Source: Macrophomina tecta
Lineage: Eukaryota; Ascomycota; Dothideomycetes; Botryosphaeriales; Botryosphaeriaceae
NCBI GenBank assembly: GCA_024180945.1
Contig: JAKSGN010000041.1
Coordinates: 2,790,001-2,854,000, forward strand
Reading direction: 5' to 3'
Length of the DNA stretch: 64,000 nucleotides
A model generated the notes under the pieces. It did not search any database and was not told the DNA's origin. It saw only the letters and a list, made by a program, of their open reading frames with translations. The first letter of the stretch is position 1; every line of letters begins with the position of its first letter. The translations under genes and the position numbers were made by a program. Shown piece after piece: positions 43,819-54,687 of this stretch.

Positions 43819-44766
43819 TCACTTCTTTCCCTTCTTCTTACCACCTCCCTCCTTCTTCTCCTCCTTCACAAACCCGCCCGCCACAACTGCATCCCTCGCG
43901 GCCTGATTGATGAGCCGGAACCGATCTGGCCCCAACTGCACACCTCCATACCACCTCGTCACCACAACCACCACATCCCACACGTCCATCAGTTGCAACA
44001 AATGCAGCACCCTCCCACCCGCGGCCGTCTCTCCATCATCGTCGCAATCCTGAAACGCCGCAGCACCCTTCCCCCGTATCCTCCACGCCGTAATATTATG
44101 CGTCGCCCGAGCCGCTTTCTTATCCGTCGCCAGCAAATGCGCAATACACCTCTTCGCCTCTGCGACATCCCCAACCCTCACCGCGCGCCCCAGAAACACA
44201 CTCTTCTTCTCCGTCAACGGCTCGCTCATCGCCCACGCGGGCTGGGCGCCCAAATCTTCGACCTTCAGAGACGCGAGTTCAGCAGCCGGCGCATCAAGCA
44301 CAACCTCCTCCTCACCATCACCACCACCACCGCCGCCGCCGCCTCGGGAGTTCAACCCACTAATTTCCGAACTTTGTTCTGGCTCAGCGCCGGAGGCGGC
44401 GGCCTCCTGCAAAGCCTCGCGCTCGCGCTCCACCATCGCGCCGACCTCCTCGAGCAGGTCGAAGACGCACGGCTCGCCCGCGCGATACACGCGCGCCAGA
44501 ACGTCGCGCACGACATCGACGACCTTGGTCCCGAAGCCCTTGGGCACGTCGTCGCCGACCGACTGCGTGCCGAGGACGGCGGGCGGCGCGTCCGGGTAGT
44601 CGGCCGGGAAGTCGAGGCGCAGCGTCACGGACGGGAGCGAGGGGAGGCGGAGGGCGCACAGCGTCGAGGCGGACGGAGCGTCTGGAGTTGCGGAGACGGC
44701 GGCTAGCGTCGACTCGTCGTAGATGGAGTTTATCGAGGTGATCTCATCGTCGAGGTCTTGGTTCAT
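43819..44766 (-). CDS. YIH1: Yih1/IMPACT, inhibitor of Gcn2 activation
   Basis: This protein competes with the kinase Gcn2 for its activator Gcn1 and so damps general amino acid control. It is a single exon of 315 aa from ATG 44766 (MNQDLDDEITSINSIYDEST); an in-frame extension to 45147 crosses a poly-lysine-encoding tract and is rejected. The N-terminal RWD domain (about 1-125) has LRLDFPADYPDAPPAVLG and a helix ending EREALQEA. The C-terminal UPF0029/IMPACT domain (about 195-290) has KSVFLGRAVRVGDVAEAKR, FQDCDDDGETAAGGRVLHLL and VTRWYGGVQLGPDRFRLI. The linker includes eight consecutive glycines, and the tail is lysine-rich (KKEGGGKKKGKK). The human and yeast proteins are shorter (about 258-320). 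Confidence 0.93.
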   Translation of the reverse strand: MNQDLDDEITSINSIYDESTLAAVSATPDAPSASTLCALRLPSLPSVTLRLDFPADYPDAPPAVLGTQSVGDDVPKGFGTKVVDVVRDVLARVYRAGEPCVFDLLEEVGAMVEREREALQEAAASGAEPEQSSEISGLNSRGGGGGGGGDGEEEVVLDAPAAELASLKVEDLGAQPAWAMSEPLTEKKSVFLGRAVRVGDVAEAKRCIAHLLATDKKAARATHNITAWRIRGKGAAAFQDCDDDGETAAGGRVLHLLQLMDVWDVVVVVTRWYGGVQLGPDRFRLINQAARDAVVAGGFVKEEKKEGGGKKKGKK

Positions 44767-45439
44767 GGCTGGGAATATGGGGCGGGGCTGTTTTTTGGAT
44801 GTCGCCGCGGCGCGAGCGCGGTAGCGGGCGGGCGGCGGATTTTCCGGAGGTAATGGAATTTTTCTTTTTTTTTTTTTTTTTGGAGGGGGGCGGAACGGGA
44901 CGGAGGGCGGCGGGCACCACGGGTGCACGGCGGAGCGGGAAAGCGTAGGTAGGGCTGAGGACTTGTGCACGTGTGGCGCTCGAGAAATAGACTTTCTGCA
45001 AGGACGAGCGGGCTTCCAAGTTTGGGTGTGGAGGTGGTCAGCAAAACGATGCTGGCTGCAGCGCGGCACGCGTCCGTCAGAATCAGCCCATGTTGCCCCC
45101 ATTCTCGTAAAAAGCGTCCCGATGACTGCTTCGACGAACGATTGCATCTATCACGCATCTTCGAGAACTCCATCGTTGCATTGGCACACGAATTGACGTC
45201 GCATTCAGTCTCATGATATGACAGCTTCTCGTGCAGACATCTACAGAACTTTAGGTCCAGTCTATCAAACACCGCCCAGAAAATGCCAGTGGCATAGTCG
45301 ACATCGAATGAAATCGAAGCCACCAAATAGCGCCATATGCTCGCTCTCTTATACAATCCCGTTGGAATACAGAGCGCCATATATGCCTGCAAATTGCCGT
45401 CCATTATCGCCCAACCAGAAAACGCCGCAAAACCCAAAA
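44767..45439. other. Spacer between two - strand genes, YIH1 promoter
   Basis: No gene is supported in 673 bases. A 17-T run (44865-44881) lies about 100 bp upstream of the YIH1 start. Confidence 0.45.
44865..44881 (+). repeat. Poly(T) tract, 17 nt
   Basis: Uninterrupted T run about 100 bp upstream of the YIH1 start codon. Confidence 0.85.
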
Positions 45440-47114
45440 TTACTGTTGCAAAAACTGCGACACAGGCCAGGCCATCTTGCCTGGACAAATATTCTCTGCG
45501 GCATATGCTCGGTAGCGCTCGAGGATATCCGTCGACTCCAGGCCGCTTCTCTGGGGGAGAAATGTGTAATGCGAGACAATGGCACGGCCGTCCACAACGG
45601 CATCTGCAAAGAGAGTCGTCAGCCATTAGGAATGCTTCTCCCGTAGCTAGCGTGGAACACGTACGTCTGCCAGTCCTCTTCGTCATGACCTCCGTGAAGT
45701 GATATTCATCATCACCGTTGCCATTATGGATATCGCTCGCGATAATGTCGTCGCCCCAGATGGCAATCATCTGGATTCCCATGCGCATGAAGTGATAGTC
45801 AAGTGTGTGGAACTTGTCTACGTAGCCGCTCTGTCAGCATTCGACTCCCATGAAAGCAACCAGCCAATGGTATCCATCTAGACTCACATCTCCACAGATC
45901 GTTGTTCTCCAGGTGCTCGAAGAAGCTGTAGTGCTCCTGCGCTGCGACCTGCCAGTGCCACAGACCCTGCGAAAACGCATCGAAGCTGGTCGTCTCAATA
46001 GGCGTTCTCTCGATGGGGAAGTCGTCGGGCAGTGGAAGCCACCTGTGTCCCTGGAACGGCGGCTCCAGCTTCTCGTCCCTATCGATCGTATAATCCTCAG
46101 GGCCGCTCCACATGGGCAGCTGCGACGCCCGCCATGTCCCCTGCTTGGCCAAATCCTCCTTGCTGGGCGGTGTCAGTTCCGGGAAGTACGGCTTGATGGC
46201 GTCGAAGCGGTAATGCATCCAGCTGAGCGAAGGCTGATTGATGACATTGGCGGCCACGACGAAGTTCTCCGGATGCTCGAGCTTGTGCTGTACAAGCGTC
46301 GCAATAGCGTGGTCTTCGATGAAAACCTGCACAGCGGAAACACCAAGCCTTTCAGTTAGCCTTGTTTTCCCGTTCCCGCGGCGTGTCACGTAATTCCCTC
46401 CAAACGCCCAAGAAGCAGCACACCCTTGTGCGTCCCTCAAACTCAAAACTCAAACCCCCAGAACCCAGCCAAGAACAAGGCCCCAAGAAACCGTAAAAGC
46501 GTAAAAGGAAGAAGACGTCGACTCACCAAGTCATCATCCATCTTGATGTACATCGTCCCGTTCTCCGCCACATCATACGCCGTCGCGTAATCAATGCCCT
46601 CAAACTGCAAATCCCGCCTTGTGTACGCCTTCTCCCCCGCGACCAGCTTGTCCAACCACCGCAAATCCTCCTCCACCTCCGTCCTCGCGAGCCAAACCAC
46701 CTCATCCAAAAACCCGCCGTTCCTGGCCAAGTTCCGCTTGAGGTAGCAATCGAGGATCGACACGCTGATCGGCCGCCCGAAGAAGACGAGCCCCACGACC
46801 CTGAAGTCCTTGGGCTTCTGCCATGCCACGACGCCCTCGAGGTCGTCTTTCCCCGTGATGCTCCAGTAGCGCGGCAACTCCTTGCCGGGGACGTAGAGCG
46901 AGGAGGAGGACGACGACGACGACGACGGCGCCGACGCCGCCCCCCGCATGTTCCAGACAAGCAGCAGGAAGCAGAGCGACGCCGTCAGCAGCAGCGCGTT
47001 GCGCGCCGTGAGGCGGAAGGGCACGCGCCGTCCGTGGTAGGTCGGGCTGCTGGTGTACGAGGGCAGGCCGTTGCCGATGCCGATGCGCAGGCCCGCGCTT
47101 TTGGGCTTGTACAT
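45440..47114 (-). CDS. Type II membrane protein with DXD motif, glycosyltransferase-like
   Basis: Four exons are deduced: 47114-46527, 46326-45888, 45817-45665 and 45603-45440, giving 447 aa. The N terminus is cytosolic with one signal-anchor helix (ALLLTASLCFLLLVW, about 40-56). A serine run (nine Ser, 65-73) forms the stem. The luminal domain starts with VAWQKPKDFRVVGLVFFGRP and reaches a DXD-type site, MYIKMDDDL-VFIEDHAIATL, at the exon 1/2 junction. The last exons encode LDYHFMRMGIQMIAIWGDDI and HAVVDGRAIVSHYTFLPQRS. DXD motifs bind Mn-nucleotide sugar in Golgi glycosyltransferases. I do not recognise the family by name, so donor and acceptor remain open. Confidence 0.8.
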
Positions 47115-47521
47115 TGTGTGTCCGTTCCGTTCGTATGTAGAAGGAGGAGCGGGTTCGGGGCTGGATGCTCAGCGCAGCGGCGATTGGGAGCGGTTTTCGA
47201 GGTTGGACGACTGTGGAGCGGGCGCAATGGATTGGAGAGACGGTAACGGCGGCGGTGGTAGCGAGGGTCTTGGATTGAGAGGCACAGCAATTCGGGCGAT
47301 CAGCTACGCCGCAAAGCGCTCAGCATGTTCTCCAGCGAAGGCGATTAGACAGCTCGCCCCAGCGGCGGCAAGGACACGAAGCGAGAGGAATAGCAGAGCG
47401 AGCTGGCAGGTTAGCTGCAGGAAGCAAAAGGTGAGAATGACAATAACAGAGGGCGAGAGCGAGAGACGGAGAGGGGGGCCACAAAAGGCTGAAGGAGGAG
47501 GAGAAGGAGGAGGCCAGGCAC

Positions 47522-47559
<38 letters not shown>

Positions 47560-49071
47560 CGGCAAGCTATCCGGCCCACCTCGATATCCCGTATTTTCCT
47601 GGGGGTCTCGAGAAAGAGAGCACGAGAGAGGGGGCCAGGGCTGCACATCCCCGCCGCCCTTGCGCCGCGAGCCACACATCACTGGCTGCATCGTGTCCCG
47701 ATGCGAGAAAGAGAAGCTCGACCCAGGGCGCCACCGCGGTGCTGCCGTCAGCCGCGCGTTGGCCATGTCCAAGATCCCTGTCATGGGGGCGTTGCTTTTT
47801 CGTTCCACACTTTTTGTGTCTCCCGTTCTCGCGACCCTTTCTCTTTCCAAGCCAACGTCAGAATGGTTTCCAGCTGTTGCATTCTTTTTATTTTTTTTTT
47901 CCCCTCGCGAGGAAGACCCATCCCGCCACGCCCACCGTTTCGATGACATACGTGCCATTCGTAATCGAGCTGAATGCCACGCGCAAGCCTCGGCGCGCCC
48001 TGGTAGGGACTGTATCTCTCTGCATTGCCGAATTCCTGCCGTTCGTTGAGCCGGCGCCTGCGGGCCTGAAAGCACAAAGCTGGCATCAAAGGACCTGACT
48101 CACTATCCCTGCGCACATCAACCCAGGGCCCGCAAACACCATTCGCTTGCCGTATAGCAAGCAAGAGACAAGGCTGAGCCAGCACCTCGTAGCCCAGTGA
48201 CAAGAACGAGAAAGCTGGTCATCCCGCCCACGGACAGTCATCATAACTGCTACCTTTGCGCTACCGCAGGTGTTGCCGGCCTGACCAGCCAGCCTTACGA
48301 GGCCCGCCGTATCCCGGCGCGACCCCCTTTCCCCAGATGTCATCGGCGGTCAGGCCGGCAAGGCGAATAAACCGAAGAACGTCTAGCGATTCAACTCGCA
48401 CGAGTCATCACAGCAGCGGGCATTGGAGGCATACTTGAGTCAAGGCGAAAACATTTAGGTGGCCGGCTTAAATGCCTATCGTATTTACCAAGCCTTCTGC
48501 TATTATGTACAATCACCGATCTCAAACTGGCCTCGCAGTACATGTAAACAGAGAGCACGCCATACCCCCAAGAATATTTATGTGCACCACCAAAAAGAAA
48601 CAAAACACTTGCAGAAGAAACATTTACCCAGTTTTGCAATCCCGGCACAAATGACAAGGCAAGAACAAGAACAAAGGGCGAAAATCTACTTTAACATGTA
48701 CCATCATGAGGACTAAAACGAAGAATAGAGTGTGAGGAGCGCATCTCATCCACCGTGAGGGTTTTTAGAAACTATATCAAAAAAAAAGAACCAAATCTGC
48801 AACTCAACCGTCTCCATGCACCAACTCAGACGGGAGCTCAGAAAACGCCTTGCTCAAAAAAAGAATACAATACGCCAAACAACCAAAGACCAAAGAGCCC
48901 GGCCCCAATTTCTATATCTTTGTGTGTTATAGTGCCCTCTCTAACTGCCAGCCGCAAGAAGAAACACGGCCAAGCAAGAAAAAAAAAATATAAACAGAAC
49001 AGGATCAGAAGGTACGCCACCGCGTGCGCGCCAAATTGTAGGTATGAGACTCTGACAACCAACCAAACCAC
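47115..49071. other. Gene-free region of about 2 kb with a microsatellite
   Basis: This lies between the start of the DXD-motif gene and the 3' end of TRK1. It holds an (AG)16 repeat (47525-47556), a poly(T) string near 47889-47901 and purine-rich low-complexity sequence. ORFs here are artefacts of the repeats. Confidence 0.5.
47525..47556 (+). repeat. (AG)16 microsatellite
   Basis: A perfect dinucleotide repeat, AG x16, about 410 bp upstream of the start codon at 47114, embedded in a purine-rich block. Confidence 0.95.
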
Positions 49072-51784
49072 CTAATCTCTCTTCTGTATCGTCGGCCCCG
49101 CCGATAGCGCGCCACTCAACAGCTTCGTCAAACCAGCCGCGCTCGCGCTCCTCCTCTGGTTGCTCAGCCACTGGTTATTCGTCGGGCCCTCCTCATCCCT
49201 CGCCGTCGCGACGCTGCCTCTCCTAAAAGTAGGCGGACGTCCAACCGAGAACCCATTCGCCTCGGCCCGCTCCATGTCGCTGAGATTGCTATTCCGCCGG
49301 GCCGCAGCCCGCCTTGCCGCATCCTCGTCTTCCTTCTTGTGGAGAGTCTCCGAAGGAAGTAAGATTGCGCGGTCGAGTGCGTATGGCAGACCTCTGTGGC
49401 GTCCACGGATCTGCATGGCGATGATGATGAGCTTAGACAAGGTCTTGAACTCGGCGGAGAAGGAGGCGTTGATGGTCGGGTAGCCTAGTGACAGGCCGAC
49501 GGTACCGTACGCCGAGACGATTTCGAACAGGACGGAGAAGAGAGTGAACGAGTAGTCGTTTGTGTTCTCCAGGCGTGATCCCTCAATGATGGCGATGAAG
49601 AAGAAACCCAAGAAAAGATACCACAAATCGAACGAGAGCTGGCGACGCAAATGAGTGGCCACGTAACTCTGCTCACCCGATTCTTCTGGCACTGCCGTTT
49701 CCGCCCAGATACCCAGAGACTTTTCCTCATACACATTTGTCCTACGCATCGAGATGGCAATGGGGAAGACGGAAATGTACATCATGATCAAGTACGACAC
49801 TTGAACGGCCGGGTGTAGGTCCGCGATGTTGACAGCCGCAAAACCTGCTGTGCGCGTACTAGCCGCCTGGAAGAGACCAACGAGCACCCGGTAACCGGGG
49901 GAGAGGGAGAGGACGGTGTCATCGTTGATGTCCAGGATAACGAAGAAAATCAGATCAATGCCGTTGAGCAGCACCAAGACCCAAAAAAGCCACCACGTAG
50001 CTTTGCTCGGGAAAAGAAGGGTAAAGCAACGTCTTGGGTGGTCAAGAAGGAATCTCAGTTCCTCCCAGACGCCGCTACCGTAGGGAACAATCTTCTCCGC
50101 AAGCCAGATGACGAATCGAAGCATGCATGGGAAGCCTGTGTTGCCTATGATGATCAGGAAACTGCCGAGCAACATGGGGAAAACCGCTTTCTGGAACGAG
50201 ATCATCGAGTCCGGAGTGAGCGTGAACCCAAGGTCATTGAACATCGAAGCCGGCGTGAAAAATCCCCACCAGACAGGGCTAACACCATCTGGCCTGAGTA
50301 CTTCGCCCGCATACTTCGATCGCACGATCCAGGGAAGAAGGCATACCATGCCCAGAAGATGGAATCCGACGAAGTAGAACACCAGGACAAATGCCAGGGT
50401 CTTCAAAGCCCGATATTCGATACCGCCAAGCTCCTCCCTCTGTTCTTCCGTCAAATCCACGAAGGCAGAGTTGCGCCCGATGGTTGGCGTCCAGCTGAGG
50501 TAGGGAGTGGGATCCTGTTCACGCTCCCGGCTACGCGCGGTGACGAAGCTCCTGAAAGTGCTTGCGCGACGTTTCAATGCGGAATTTCCATTTTCATGAT
50601 CGTCGCCCTGAGTGAATCTGCGCTTGACGTTGTTGAGCCCTGACTTAAGCTTTCCACCCACGCCAGCCACGTGTTCATCGAAGGAGACATGTCTCTTGAA
50701 GGTGTGATCGTCACCATTCGCATTCCCTGGATCGACAGTATCTGCCGGTTGATTCGCTTCCTCCCGGCCCCTCAAGCTAGATTCGTTGGTAAGTTCCCGT
50801 GCCAGGTGCACACCGCCATCTTCCTCCTCGAGCTGCTCCGGCTTGTCACCCCGGTCAAACTCTCTAGGCCCGGGGATGCGCAGCCGTCCCTTAGCTTTAG
50901 GTTTCCGTTGATTCTCCACAAAAGCAATGTGTTGCTCGGCAGAACGTCGTACGGGCAGTCGATCTTCTTGCATAAGATTACTCCGACGCGGAGGTGGCTT
51001 GACGTCCTCGGCAAAGGTAATATCCCTGTGGAAAGGCTGGATTGTATCGCTCTGTTCCGCAGTCGAGGCGGCCCCAAGCATCGTTCCGGCTTTGCACATA
51101 TCGTCGAACTGGTCCTCCTTCTCGTCCGAGCCGCTTGAAGAACCAGGCGCTGAAGCATGCGGGGAACGCGGCTCTTTCTCCTCAATTTCGCCGTCGACGT
51201 TGCAAGGCGCGCCTTTGGCCCGACCATCCTGATTGCGCACGACGCGGATTGCGCGGCCATTGACACCCATCTCTTCCCTGCCCAGATCGCGCTCCTCCTT
51301 ATTCTCACTCTTTGTCCTTGACCGGGCGTGATTCCGGGTGCGTGCCTCTGCCACCAGACCCTGGAATCGTTTCTCGAACCAATACAGGCGCACGAAGACG
51401 ACGAAGGTGTTTATGAAAATCGGGTTGCAAACGCACGCGACCAACATGAGGACGACCTGCTGGTAGAGGTAGAGCTTGTTGACGTCGACCGTGTTCAAGC
51501 CGCTTTGAGTGGACGCACCGCTAGCGAAGAAGAGCGCATCGATATATGGAAGACCTCCGGCCGGGTAAAGCAGGATGGAACCCAGTATGGTCATGAGAAT
51601 AAGATACAGGTCTGTGAACCGGGTTAGTCCTCGGTGCAACCCGTGCGCGGAGTCGCCCGCGTCAATTGGACTCACAATGAAGCGTAATGAAGTTGAAGTG
51701 TGGCCGGCGCCAGTTGAAACCCTTAGGCCTAGATGGAAGGTGGCTGCGCACCCAAGCGCCCATCTCCATCAAAGGGGTGAACAT
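49072..51784 (-). CDS. TRK1: High-affinity potassium transporter Trk1
   Basis: This is a plasma-membrane K+ uptake protein of the Trk/Ktr/HKT superfamily. Two exons are deduced, 51784-51676 and 51611-49072, giving 882 aa. The small first exon encodes FNWRRPHFNFITLHY, the typical fungal start of helix 1. The four M1-P-M2 units are marked by their selectivity glycines: ASTQSGLNTVD, FNDLGFTLTPDSM, ASTRTAGFAAVNI and AYGTVGLSLGYP. Between units 1 and 2 lies the long hydrophilic fungal loop (about 300 residues here) with basic and acidic clusters and repeated FAED/FDEH-like segments (DITFAEDVKPP; HVSFDEHVAG). Family glycine-rich C-terminal text is RGRHRGLPYALDRAILLP. The tail is Ser/Arg-rich. Confidence 0.96.
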
Positions 51785-53036
51785 GGTGGTGAGAGCGGGC
51801 GGGCGCACCGGTGGCGATACTCTCTAGGTGTTTGCGACAGTAGTTGGACTCGAACGACGAGGCTTTGTATGCTCAGCGCTGGGCCGTGTAGGCCTCGCGG
51901 GTTGCGGGGAGCGGGCGGGACCCCGCTGGGAGGAAAAGGTGGACGGACGCTGGCTCAGAAGGGTGGGAGCGGAGGCCGGGGTTTTAGGGTGCTCAGGTCG
52001 ACGAAAGCCGAGCCGGGCTGGAGGACAGCGAGAAGATTCGGCGACGCCCCGGGAGGTGCTTGTCAGAGGCAGCCAATCATGGTGACGGGCACAAGAAGGC
52101 GGTTGCGGTGGCAGTGCTGGTTGTTGTACTCGTGGAAAGGAGCTGGAACAGGGCGGATAGCAGGCGGAGGGCTGGTGAGCGGAAGGCGGACATCAGACAG
52201 ATCCGCCGGCGGGCATGGAGACGGTGAGGAAGAATAGGTGCTAGGAGCGGGAGCGGGATCTGAGTGGTCGGGACTCTCCAGGGCAGCGCGGGTCGAGAAA
52301 TCCAGCGAGATATGGTCGGGACTCGAGGGCGGTGGGTGCGCCGGGCGCGGCCTTCGACGCAGGGCTCAGGCAAAGTGGAAACTGCCGCCAAGAGCCAACG
52401 CGCCCGCCACGGCTCAGCATTGCCTCGCGAATAATGCAACATATCACACGTCTTGCTACTATAGGGCGCTGATAGAGCAAGCGTCCCGCCGCGGGCGTAG
52501 GTGCAGATGCGTGGTCGGGTAATTGCTGCAGCTCGCAATGCCATCATCTCCCTCATCAGATCCGAAACCTAAACGAGCGCGCCCACATTATTCGACAGCT
52601 GCGCCACCGTCGTTTCGACCCTCCTGCTCTCCACAGCGGGAGCGGCGGGCCAGCCCCCGTCCGGTTCTGCGCTGGCACCGCTCTCCCAGGAAGCAACTGA
52701 TCTCTCACACCACGACCCCTCTCGATCGCTCAGTGCTGTCGGAGCATGCCCGGGCGAGTCGCGGGCTTGCAGCGTGGACGTGGACGGTGGGCAGATTGCA
52801 GTACGCCGTGCCGTGGCTCCATCGTCGTCATTCAACCCTGGGCTGCAGCCAAGGCTCGAGGGCGCCCATCATTTAGCCCTTTTCGGGAAGCCAGCGCCAC
52901 GGTAGTTGGAGAATTGCGCACATGGCACGCGCTTCTGCCCTTTCCCTCCCAGTTACCGGGGCCGACATGTAAGCTCTGCGTGCTCTACGCCATCGTCTTC
53001 ATCATCAGTCGCCGTGCGTGAGATCGGCACTCGCAC

Positions 53037-53053
53037 TTTTTTTTTTTTTTTTT
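53037..53053 (+). repeat. Poly(T) tract, 17 nt
   Basis: Uninterrupted T run in the large TRK1 upstream region, followed shortly by a second T-rich string. Confidence 0.85.
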
Positions 53054-53774
53054 GAAACGAGATTTAAGTTTTTTTTTTCCCCTCCGTCAATCATCGTCGG
53101 CCTGATCAAACCGTGGTCCCTTCAGCAGATGCAACGGCCACCTCTCCTCCTATTGCTCGGAGCTGCTGTGGGGCGGCAAGCTGGCGACCGTCGGCTCTGA
53201 TTGTCATTCCTGGCAGGTGCATCCGTTATCTAGCAGCTAGCTTCGTATACTGCTGCGACAGACCAACCTCTGGTATTGCAATGTGTTCCAGTACGGAGGT
53301 GGTCCGGACGCACACATTCTCCAGCGCTCCCTATGCGCAAACCGTCCCTTCGCACAAATGAAAGCATCACTCTGCCAAACATAGAATAACCCAGAATAAC
53401 CCAGACATACCCATTGAAGCAAAGTATACCCCCATCCCCCGCTCTCGCAATATGTACAAACCAACCCGCCCCAATCCTCTTTCCCCCCTCCCTTCCGGAC
53501 GATAACGTACCCCACACAGGACGCCTCGATATGCGCACCTGTCTCCATCCATCTCCGCATCTCCCTCCCCTCCCTAGTCGCTCAGTACCTATCATGCTCC
53601 ATAGAGCAGCGCCTGTTTTTTTGATTCTTTTTTTTTTTTCTTTTTTTGGCAAACCGCTTGGCGTATAAATGCGCCAAACGCCCCGCCCCGCCCAGCAGCG
53701 GCAGCAACGGGAGGAGGAAGAGGAGGATGGCCGCACAAAGCTCCGCAGCGAATCGGGCCTTATCCCCGTCACCT

Positions 53775-53788
53775 CCCCCCCCCCCCCC
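53775..53788 (+). repeat. Poly(C) tract, 14 nt
   Basis: Uninterrupted run of 14 C, unusual compared with the common A/T homopolymers elsewhere in the window. Confidence 0.85.
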
Positions 53789-53957
53789 GGCGAACCACTC
53801 GTTCCTGCTCTCCTATCCATATGTTTCAGAAGCAGAACCCTTCCTGGCCAAGGGCCAAGGAAATTGCTCTTGTAAATACTTCTCACGACTCGAGGAGGCT
53901 GCCATGTCTCCGGCGCACCTCTCACAAGATTCCCATCCAAGGTATGCATGAATGCGG

Positions 53958-53975
53958 AAAAAAAAAAAAAAAAAA
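53958..53975 (+). repeat. Poly(A) tract, 18 nt
   Basis: Uninterrupted run of A within the TRK1/GSY1 spacer. Confidence 0.85.
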
Positions 53976-54687
53976 GGCCACCACATACTCACATGCACGC
54001 ACACACAAAACCCCCCTCCCGTGTTGATTTTATTTTATTTTCCACGGCGCTTGGATCGGCTGAGGATCGCCGCCATCGATGCGGGTTCATAGGTGGGAGG
54101 CTGATGATAAGCAGCCAATAGTCAGGCGAAGGTGATAGCACCGCCGCCCGCATAACGAGCGATTTTTTGTGGCGTGCCCTGTTCTGCGGGGGGATGGGGG
54201 GAAAGAGAACAAGGGCACTAGGTTGTGACCAGAAAATTCGACAACCCCTCGTGAGCACCGAAATAATTCTGATAGATCTGCCATTGGACCAAGTTGATTA
54301 CAATCATCGCCGCATACGCACACACACATGCACACCGCGTTTCTACTACCCATCCCAATCTTATGATTTTCGCGTCGCCAATACCGCCGAAAGTTGTAAT
54401 TATGCGAGGCCGTGAAAGTCTCATGGAAGAAAAAGGCACGCAAGACCTGTGGGCTTTCTCTCTGCACGTTACCAATTCGAAAAATAAACGATCGAAGCCT
54501 AGAGTACAGAAACGGGTAGAAGAAGAAAGGAAAAGCAACGCATGCACAGCTACCGCTGTTCTGACGCCAAAGAATAAAAAAGTCCGGAAAGCCCCACCGC
54601 TACTTGTTGATCGGTGGGGAAAACGGGTCGGTTCGGATCGCGTGGACGCTTTCTTCAACTGGCGGCTCGCGCGCTCGCAATATTTTG

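Larger units (their letters stand above)
51785..54687. other. Gene-free region of 2.9 kb upstream of TRK1
   Basis: This is the largest space in the window, between TRK1's start and GSY1's stop. It is full of homopolymers (17 T at 53037-53053; 14 C at 53775-53788; 18 A at 53958-53975) and short overlapping ORFs in all frames (the longest about 240 codons, 53230-53949, -), none with a recognisable domain. It may hold a long TRK1 leader or a non-coding transcript. Confidence 0.4.

Noticed and set aside
44766..45147. N-terminal extension of YIH1 by 127 codons
   Set aside because: It crosses a poly-lysine-encoding homopolymer and adds sequence with no RWD similarity; the start at 44766 matches the family.
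47053..47946. 297-codon + strand ORF upstream of the DXD-motif gene
   Set aside because: Its centre is an Arg-Glu run generated by the (AG)16 repeat, and it overlaps the real start of the - strand gene.
52077..52556. 159-codon - strand ORF upstream of TRK1
   Set aside because: Ser/Thr/Pro/Arg repeats without a start context or homology; probably part of the TRK1 leader or promoter.
53230..53949. 239-codon - strand ORF in the TRK1/GSY1 spacer
   Set aside because: It reads through poly(T) and poly(C) homopolymers and has no recognisable domain or splice partners.
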